Part shown: one piece after another, positions 59,709 to 64,000 of the stretch
Layout: each line of letters starts with the position of its first letter
Numbering within the stretch: the first letter of the stretch is position 1
From: Haloechinothrix alba
GTDB lineage: Bacteria; Actinomycetota; Actinomycetes; Mycobacteriales; Pseudonocardiaceae
DNA length: 64,000 nucleotides
Assembly (NCBI RefSeq): GCF_900188115.1
Contig: NZ_FZNW01000007.1
Location: forward strand, 62,001 to 126,000
Reading direction: 5' to 3'
Notes under the pieces: generated by a model
What the model saw: the letters and a program-made list of their open reading frames with translations, nothing else
The model's database searches: none
What the model was told of the DNA's origin: nothing
Translations under genes and position numbers: made by a program

Positions 59709-61031
59709 TTACTCGCCGCGCCGGTCGACCACGCGCCGGATCTTGCCGACCGAGCGCTCCAGGGTGTCCTCGTCGACGACGTCGATCCCGACGGAGATGC
59801 CGACGCTGTCCTTGACCCGTGCCGCCACCTCGGTGGCAGCTGCCGCCCTGCGTTCGGTGTCCGCGTCGCGGCGGGCCTCGACCCGCACGGTCATCTCGTC
59901 ACGGCGGTCGCGTGTGGACAGCTCGAGCTGGAAGTGCGGTGCCAGGCCGCGCGTTGCCAGCACGATTTCCTCGATCTGGGTGGGGAAGACGTTCACCCCG
60001 CGGATGATGATCATGTCGTCGGAGCGGCCGGTGACCTTCTCCATGCGGCGCATGGCCGGTCGCGCGGTCCCGGGCAGGAGCCGGGTGAGGTCGCGGGTGC
60101 GGTAGCGGATGATCGGCATGGCCTGCTTGGTCAGCGAGGTGAACAGCAGCTCACCGTGCGCGCCCTCGTCGAGCACGCTCTCGTCGAACGGGTCGATGAT
60201 CTCGGGATAGAAATGGTCCTCCCAGATGTGCAGCCCGTCCTTGGTCTCGACGCACTCCTGCGCCACCCCGGGGCCGATCACCTCGGACAGCCCGTAGATG
60301 TCCACGGCGTCGATCCCGGCGCGTTCCTCGATCTCGGTTCGCATCCGTTCGGTCCAGGGCTCCGCCCCGAAGATCCCGACCCGCAGCGAGGCGGACCGCG
60401 GGTCGATGCCCTGCCTGTCGAACTCGTCGAGCAGGGTCAGCATGTAGGACGGCGTGATCATGATGATCTCCGGCCGGAAGTCGGTGATCAGCTGGACCTG
60501 GCGGGCGGTCATACCGCCGGAGGCGGGTACGACGGTGCAGCCCAGCCGCTCCGCGCCGTAGTGCGCACCGAGGCCTCCGGTGAACAGGCCGTAGCCGTAG
60601 GAGACGTGCACGAGCTGGCCGGGACGGGCTCCTGCGGCGCGCATGGATCGTGCCACCATGTCGGCCCAGAGATCGAGGTCCTGCCGGGTGTAGCCGACGA
60701 CGGTCGGCTTGCCCGTCGTGCCGCTCGAGGCGTGCAGGCGGCGCAGGTCCTGCCGGGGTACGGCGAACATGCCGAAGGGATAGTTGTCCCGCAGGTCGTA
60801 CTTGGTCGTGCAGGGGAACCCCGCGAGGTCGTCGAGGGTGCGGCAGTCGGAGGGATGCACGCCTGCCTCGTCGAACCTGCGCCGGTAGAACGGCACGTTC
60901 TCGTACGCGTGCCGTAGCGTCCACTGCAGACGCTCGAGTTGCAGCTCACGGAGCTCCTCGCGGCCGATGCGTTCGTACGCCTCCGGATCGTTCGACTGCC
61001 GGGCCGATGCCTGCGTCACGAGCGCCACCAC
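59709..61031 (-). CDS. paaK: Phenylacetate-CoA ligase
   Basis: PaaK activates phenylacetate to phenylacetyl-CoA at the cost of ATP, the entry step of the aerobic route. The 440-residue product has the AMP loop LHASSGTTGKPTVVGYTRQD near residue 93-112, VDIYGLSEVIGPGVAQEC near residue 242 and SDDMIIIRGVNVFPTQIEEI near residue 335 (in parts). A PaaR-like operator (61039-61060) lies 7 bp before the GTG 61031 start; GTG 61028 or 61019 could also serve. It is divergent from the AraC gene. Confidence 0.95.
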   Translation of the reverse strand: MVALVTQASARQSNDPEAYERIGREELRELQLERLQWTLRHAYENVPFYRRRFDEAGVHPSDCRTLDDLAGFPCTTKYDLRDNYPFGMFAVPRQDLRRLHASSGTTGKPTVVGYTRQDLDLWADMVARSMRAAGARPGQLVHVSYGYGLFTGGLGAHYGAERLGCTVVPASGGMTARQVQLITDFRPEIIMITPSYMLTLLDEFDRQGIDPRSASLRVGIFGAEPWTERMRTEIEERAGIDAVDIYGLSEVIGPGVAQECVETKDGLHIWEDHFYPEIIDPFDESVLDEGAHGELLFTSLTKQAMPIIRYRTRDLTRLLPGTARPAMRRMEKVTGRSDDMIIIRGVNVFPTQIEEIVLATRGLAPHFQLELSTRDRRDEMTVRVEARRDADTERRAAAATEVAARVKDSVGISVGIDVVDEDTLERSVGKIRRVVDRRGE

Positions 61032-61038
61032 CTCGGAA

Positions 61039-61060
61039 ACTGACCGAACGGACGGTTATT
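61039..61060. promoter_or_regulatory. PaaR-like operator before paaK
   Basis: The bases CTGACCGAACGGACGGTTAT (61040-61059) share the pattern TGAxCGxxxGGxCGGT with the other two sites. It lies directly upstream of the paaK start, fitting repression of the ligase. Confidence 0.75.
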
Positions 61061-61154
61061 GTCGAGCGCGCCCAGTAAAGAACCGGCCGACGCCGGTGTC
61101 AAGGGATGGCGCGCCGGACGGTTCGCTGTCGGTGCCGCACGGCACGATGGAGCC

Positions 61155-61847
61155 ATGTATCGCGAGCTCGCTCCGCCCCACCGGCTACGCCCGGCAGTGG
61201 CCTGCCTGTGGTGGTCCAGCGCGGACGGGCCGAAGCGGATCGTGCCCGATGGCTGCCTCGACCTGATCGTCGGGCACGACCAGGTGTTCGTCGCCGGTCC
61301 CGACACCCGTGCGTGGATCTCCACGCTCGCGGGCGAGTCCACGCTGCACGGTATCCGCTTCCGTCCGGGCCAGGCGCCGCGCGCGCTCGGTGTCGCGGCC
61401 GAGGAGCTACGGGACCGGCGCGTACCGCTCGACGAGCTGTGGTGCCGCAGGGGCGGCGAGGTGACGGAACGGTTGTTGCACCGGCCTTCCGGGCTGGCCG
61501 ACGTCGTCTCGGCTACCCTCACCGGTCCGCAGGATCACCAGGTGGCTCTGCTCCTCGACCGGCTGGGGGCCGGGGTGCCCCGGGTGCGTGCCGCGCTGGC
61601 CGATCTCGAGGTAGGGCAGCGTCAGCTCCGCAGGCGGTTCACCGCGGCCGTGGGGTACGGCCCGGCCACGTACCTCAGAGTGGCGAGGTTACAGCGGGCG
61701 CGTGCGCACGCTACGGCGCGCCCGACGGGGTTGGCCGAGCTCGCCGTGGTGGCCGGTTACGCGGATCAGGCGCATCTCGCACGGGATTGCCGTGCGCTGA
61801 CCGGGCTGACCCCCGCCGAGTACTTCGGCGCCATCGCCGCCGGATGA
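61155..61847 (+). CDS. AraC-family regulator
   Basis: This 230-residue regulator has an N-terminal sensor part (LRPAVACLWWSSADGPKRIVPDG, in parts, residues 10-35) of the DUF6597 type and a C-terminal AraC helix-turn-helix (VGQRQLRRRFTAAVGYGPAT near residue 175, LAELAVVAGYADQAHLARDC near residue 198). ATG 61155 begins the homologous MYRELAPP segment; an ATG at 61059 lies inside the operator region and is rejected. Its target is not clear. It is divergent from paaK and precedes a toroid-like protein with 47 bp between. Confidence 0.88.
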   Translation: MYRELAPPHRLRPAVACLWWSSADGPKRIVPDGCLDLIVGHDQVFVAGPDTRAWISTLAGESTLHGIRFRPGQAPRALGVAAEELRDRRVPLDELWCRRGGEVTERLLHRPSGLADVVSATLTGPQDHQVALLLDRLGAGVPRVRAALADLEVGQRQLRRRFTAAVGYGPATYLRVARLQRARAHATARPTGLAELAVVAGYADQAHLARDCRALTGLTPAEYFGAIAAG

Positions 61848-61882
61848 CCGTTCCGTTCAAGCCACGTGCGCGTGCACAGGCA

Positions 61883-61897
61883 TACCGTGCCGGTATG
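61883..61897 (+). promoter_or_regulatory. -10 hexamer with leaderless start of toroid-like gene
   Basis: TACCGT at 61883-61888 lies 6 nt before ATG 61895, the same spacing as at 1533/1545 and 54036/54048. No Shine-Dalgarno site is seen. Confidence 0.5.
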
Positions 61898-62836
61898 GAA
61901 TCGAACGAGATGTCGACGCAGAGCCGCGTGCGGCGCGGACGGGAGTTCCTTGAGGCGCACGGCCGGGTGCTCGAGCGCAGGCTGGCCGAGCTGCACCTGG
62001 ACGGCGGTGGTCCCGCAGTGGCGAGCGCGGTGCTGGATGCGGTGGCGAGCTACCGCAACCCGGACGGCGGGCTCGGCCACGGCCTGGAACCCGATGCCCA
62101 GGATCCGGCGAGCCAGCCGCTCGCCGTGGACTTCGGGCTGGAGATCGTCGAGCAGGTTCTCGACGCACCCGGTGGCCGGGACGCCGCCGTGTGCGAGCGC
62201 GCCGGGACGCTGGCCGCGGGGGTGCTTCCGTTCCTCGAGTCGGTCACCGCGCCGGGCGGTGGGGTGCCGATCGTGCTGCCGTCTGTGGCCGCGCATCCCC
62301 GTGCCGAGCACTGGGGGGACGGGCGGTTCCCTGCCGGTCTCAACCCCACGGCCGGTATCGCCGCGCGGCTGCGCCGTGCCGGTGTGCGCGGGGCGTGGCT
62401 GGACGCGGCCGAGGAGTACTGCCGCCGCGAGATCGACGCGTTGGACGCAGCGGTGGACGCGCACACCGTGTCGAACGTGCTGTGCTTCCTCGACCATCAT
62501 CCCGACCGGGAATGGGCCCCGGAATGGGCCCCGGAATGGGCTCAGCAGTGCCGTGCGACGCTGTTGAGCCGGATGGGGGAGTGGAGTCTGTTCCACCTCT
62601 ACCCTGGTGAGGGCTACGGCCTGAGCCCGCTGGACCTCGCCGCGACTCCCGCGCATCCGCTGCGGAGCGCGTTCCCCGCCGACGCCGTCGCCGCGCATCT
62701 CGACGTGCTCGCCGCCGCGCAGCAGGAGGACGGCGGCTGGCCGCTGTCCTGGCAGCCGCCGGGCGTGGCCGCCGAGCTCGCCTGGCGCGGTGCGCTCACC
62801 CTGCGTGCCCTGCGCATCCTGACGGCCACCCCATGA
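61895..62836 (+). CDS. Alpha/alpha-toroid protein resembling prenyltransferase / squalene cyclase repeats
   Basis: This 313-residue soluble protein has two motifs of the QxxDGGW type: ASYRNPDGGLGHGLEPD near residue 51 and AAQQEDGGWPLSWQPP near residue 275. These are the turns between helix pairs in terpene cyclase and prenyltransferase toroids. It lacks a clear DxDD or other cyclase acid motif, so catalysis is doubtful. A 12-bp tandem repeat gives EWAPEWAPEWA (62509-62540). ATG 61895 follows a -10-like hexamer. Such proteins are often labelled hypothetical in actinomycetes. A palindromic element begins 7 bp after its stop. Confidence 0.72.
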   Translation: MESNEMSTQSRVRRGREFLEAHGRVLERRLAELHLDGGGPAVASAVLDAVASYRNPDGGLGHGLEPDAQDPASQPLAVDFGLEIVEQVLDAPGGRDAAVCERAGTLAAGVLPFLESVTAPGGGVPIVLPSVAAHPRAEHWGDGRFPAGLNPTAGIAARLRRAGVRGAWLDAAEEYCRREIDALDAAVDAHTVSNVLCFLDHHPDREWAPEWAPEWAQQCRATLLSRMGEWSLFHLYPGEGYGLSPLDLAATPAHPLRSAFPADAVAAHLDVLAAAQQEDGGWPLSWQPPGVAAELAWRGALTLRALRILTATP

Positions 62837-62843
62837 TGTGGGC

Positions 62844-62918
62844 TGAATGACGCTTTCAGTCCGTCATGCGGAGTGAATGACGCATTCAGCTCGCCAAGTG
62901 GACTGAAAGCGTCATTCA
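62844..62918. repeat. 75-bp three-unit palindromic element, family 2 copy B
   Basis: The layout is A-11-B-7-C' as at 33654-33728: A is TGAATGACGCTTTCAGTCC (62844-62862), B is TGAATGACGCATTCAGCTC (62874-62892) and C' lies at 62900-62918. Here A, not B, is the perfect partner of C', and the pairing extends to 23 bp (62840-62862 with 62900-62922). Unit B has three changes. It lies between the toroid-like gene and paaZ. Confidence 0.88.
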
Positions 62919-62967
62919 GCCCATCGGACCGTCTTCCGTTCGCGGGGTGGTGGCGCTAGGATAAATT

Positions 62968-62989
62968 ACTGAACGGGCGGTCGGTAATT
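62968..62989. promoter_or_regulatory. PaaR-like operator before paaZ
   Basis: CTGAACGGGCGGTCGGTAAT (62969-62988) follows the shared pattern and is nearly symmetric (TTACTGAACG with CGGTCGGTAA). It lies 18 bp upstream of the paaZ start. Confidence 0.75.
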
Positions 62990-63007
62990 CGTGTGGGAGG
63001 CTCTGAG

Positions 63008-64000
63008 GTGAGCGATTCCGTGGGGCTGGTGCGCAGCTATGTCCAGGGTCGGTGGCAGGCGCCCGAGGACGAGGGCACGCCGGTGTACCACGCGGCGACC
63101 GGGGCTGAGGTCGCGCGCGTGTCGGCCACCGGCATCGACAAGGCCGCCGCGGTGGAGTACGGCCGCCGGGTCGGCGGGCCTGCCCTGCGGGAGCTGACCT
63201 TCCACCAGCGCGGAGCGCTGCTCAAGGCACTCGGTTCCTACCTGCGCGAACACCGCGAAGGACTGTACGAGCGCTCGACGTGGACCGGCGCGACGCGCGG
63301 TGACGCGAAGTTCGACGTCGACGGGGGTATCGGCGTGCTGCTCGGCTACGCGAGCAAGGCCAAGCGGGAGCTGCCGAACGATACCGTCTACACCGAGGGG
63401 GCCGTCGAGCCGCTCGGCAAGGGCGGCAGCTTCCTCGGCCAGCACGTCGCCACGCCGTTGCACGGGGTGGCGGTGCAGATCAACGCGTTCAACTTTCCCG
63501 TGTGGGGGCCACTGGAGAAGCTGGCTCCGGCGTTCCTCGCCGGCATGCCCAGCGTGATCAAACCCGCGGGCCCCACCGCCTACCTCACCGCGCGCCTCGT
63601 GGAGCTGATCGCCGAGTCGGGGCTGCTGCCCGACGGTGCCGTCCAGCTGATCTGCGGGGGAGCCGGCGAGCTGCTCGAACAGGTCGGCCCGCAGGACGTG
63701 GTGTCGTTCACCGGGTCGGCTGCCACCGCCCAGAAGGTGCGCACACACCCGACGCTGGTACGCAACGCCGTGCGGTTCAACGCCGAGGCGGACTCGCTGA
63801 ACGTCTCGATCCTCGGACCGGAGTCCGGGCCCGGCACCGCCGAGTTCGACCTGTACGTGCGGCAGCTGGTGACCGAGATGACGGTCAAGGCCGGGCAGAA
63901 GTGCACAGCCATCCGCAGGGCCGTCGTGCCGGAAGCGTTGATCGAGCCGGTGACCGAGGCCGTCGTGGAGCGCCTGCGGGGAGTCACTGTCGGGCATCCC
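63008..64000 (+). CDS. paaZ: Oxepin-CoA hydrolase / 3-oxo-dehydrosuberyl-CoA dehydrogenase, N-terminal part
   Basis: PaaZ opens the oxepin ring of the phenylacetate pathway and oxidises the resulting aldehyde. Only 331 codons lie in the window; the right edge cuts the aldehyde dehydrogenase domain, and the hydratase domain is outside. Visible parts are VRSYVQGRWQAP at the start, HGVAVQINAFNFPVWGPLEKL near residue 152 (in parts), VVSFTGSAATAQKV near residue 230 and the catalytic cysteine in KAGQKCTAIRR near residue 298. GTG 63008 is supported by GGGAGG seven bases upstream. A PaaR-like operator precedes it. Confidence 0.93.
   Translation, partial: MSDSVGLVRSYVQGRWQAPEDEGTPVYHAATGAEVARVSATGIDKAAAVEYGRRVGGPALRELTFHQRGALLKALGSYLREHREGLYERSTWTGATRGDAKFDVDGGIGVLLGYASKAKRELPNDTVYTEGAVEPLGKGGSFLGQHVATPLHGVAVQINAFNFPVWGPLEKLAPAFLAGMPSVIKPAGPTAYLTARLVELIAESGLLPDGAVQLICGGAGELLEQVGPQDVVSFTGSAATAQKVRTHPTLVRNAVRFNAEADSLNVSILGPESGPGTAEFDLYVRQLVTEMTVKAGQKCTAIRRAVVPEALIEPVTEAVVERLRGVTVGHP

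Noticed and set aside
1-64000. tRNA, rRNA, CRISPR or IS elements
   Set aside because: No cloverleaf, rRNA core, regular short-repeat array or transposase was recognised on either strand by eye; a dedicated search was not possible.

Overview
The window is about 64 kb of very high-GC actinobacterial chromosome, with dense codon-biased genes, many GTG starts and many ATGA/TGATG/GTGA overlaps. The four-gene DUF3558 lipoprotein array beside WXG/EspG genes, the XRE(DUF5753)-DUF397 pair, a DUF222-HNH (13E12-type) gene, NmtR/CtpJ, FolP2 and AcrA1-like proteins together suggest a Pseudonocardiaceae-like mycelial actinomycete. The genus cannot be fixed from sequence alone.

Layout. (1) 1-11.6 kb and 18.3-25.6 kb form a two-part cobalamin locus. 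It holds cobK (cut at the left edge), cbiD, cobM, cobL, a riboswitch-led chelatase-cobO-cobB-cobC operon, cobS-cobT-cobU, cobD-cobQ, and a second B12 riboswitch controlling the cobalt importer cbtB-cbtA. A DUF222-HNH gene with an SOS-like box and an asparaginase interrupt the first part; an HSL-type esterase leads the cobD-cobQ transcript. (2) 11.7-18.2 kb is an accessory insert between the two cobalamin parts. It is a type VII-secretion-like cassette (coiled-coil protein, four tandem DUF3558 proteins, a Gly-rich WXG protein with PDG repeats, EspG-like chaperone) followed by a small orphan and the XRE/DUF397 pair. (3) 25.6-43.3 kb is lipid and general metabolism: GtrA, AcrA1-like two-domain reductase, MarR, DUF2784, HrpA helicase, FadD, TetR, an acyl-CoA dehydrogenase/SDR/phosphotransferase/phosphatase/SMP-30 operon, and a Crp-type regulator coupled to a second asparaginase. 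(4) 43.4-52 kb is folP2 and a complete, almost gap-free pca operon (pcaI-J-F-H-G-B-D-C-R) for protocatechuate to central metabolites. (5) 52-54.5 kb is a cobalt/nickel efflux pair, ctpJ and nmtR. (6) 54.5-64 kb is a phenylacetate island: MocA-redoxin fusion, PaaR, PaaI, PaaK and PaaZ (cut at the right edge), with three matching PaaR-like operators, interleaved with an IclR-hydrolase-P450 group, an AraC regulator and a terpenoid-toroid-like protein.

The genes work together around cobalt. CbtAB imports it under B12 feedback, the cob enzymes build the corrin, and CtpJ/NmtR expels excess. The aromatic genes converge on the beta-ketoadipate and phenylacetyl-CoA routes.

The least expected signals are non-coding. 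There are two families of dispersed palindromic elements, one at 18201-18255 and 54437-54491 whose arms have changed in a compensatory way, and one at 33654-33728 and 62844-62918 with an identical three-unit architecture. Several genes have a TANNNT hexamer exactly 6 nt before the start codon, which suggests leaderless transcripts. A lipoprotein paralogue has lost its lipobox cysteine, and a MocA domain reads in frame into a redoxin. No tRNA, rRNA, CRISPR array or insertion sequence was recognised, and no gene-free stretch exceeds 300 bases.
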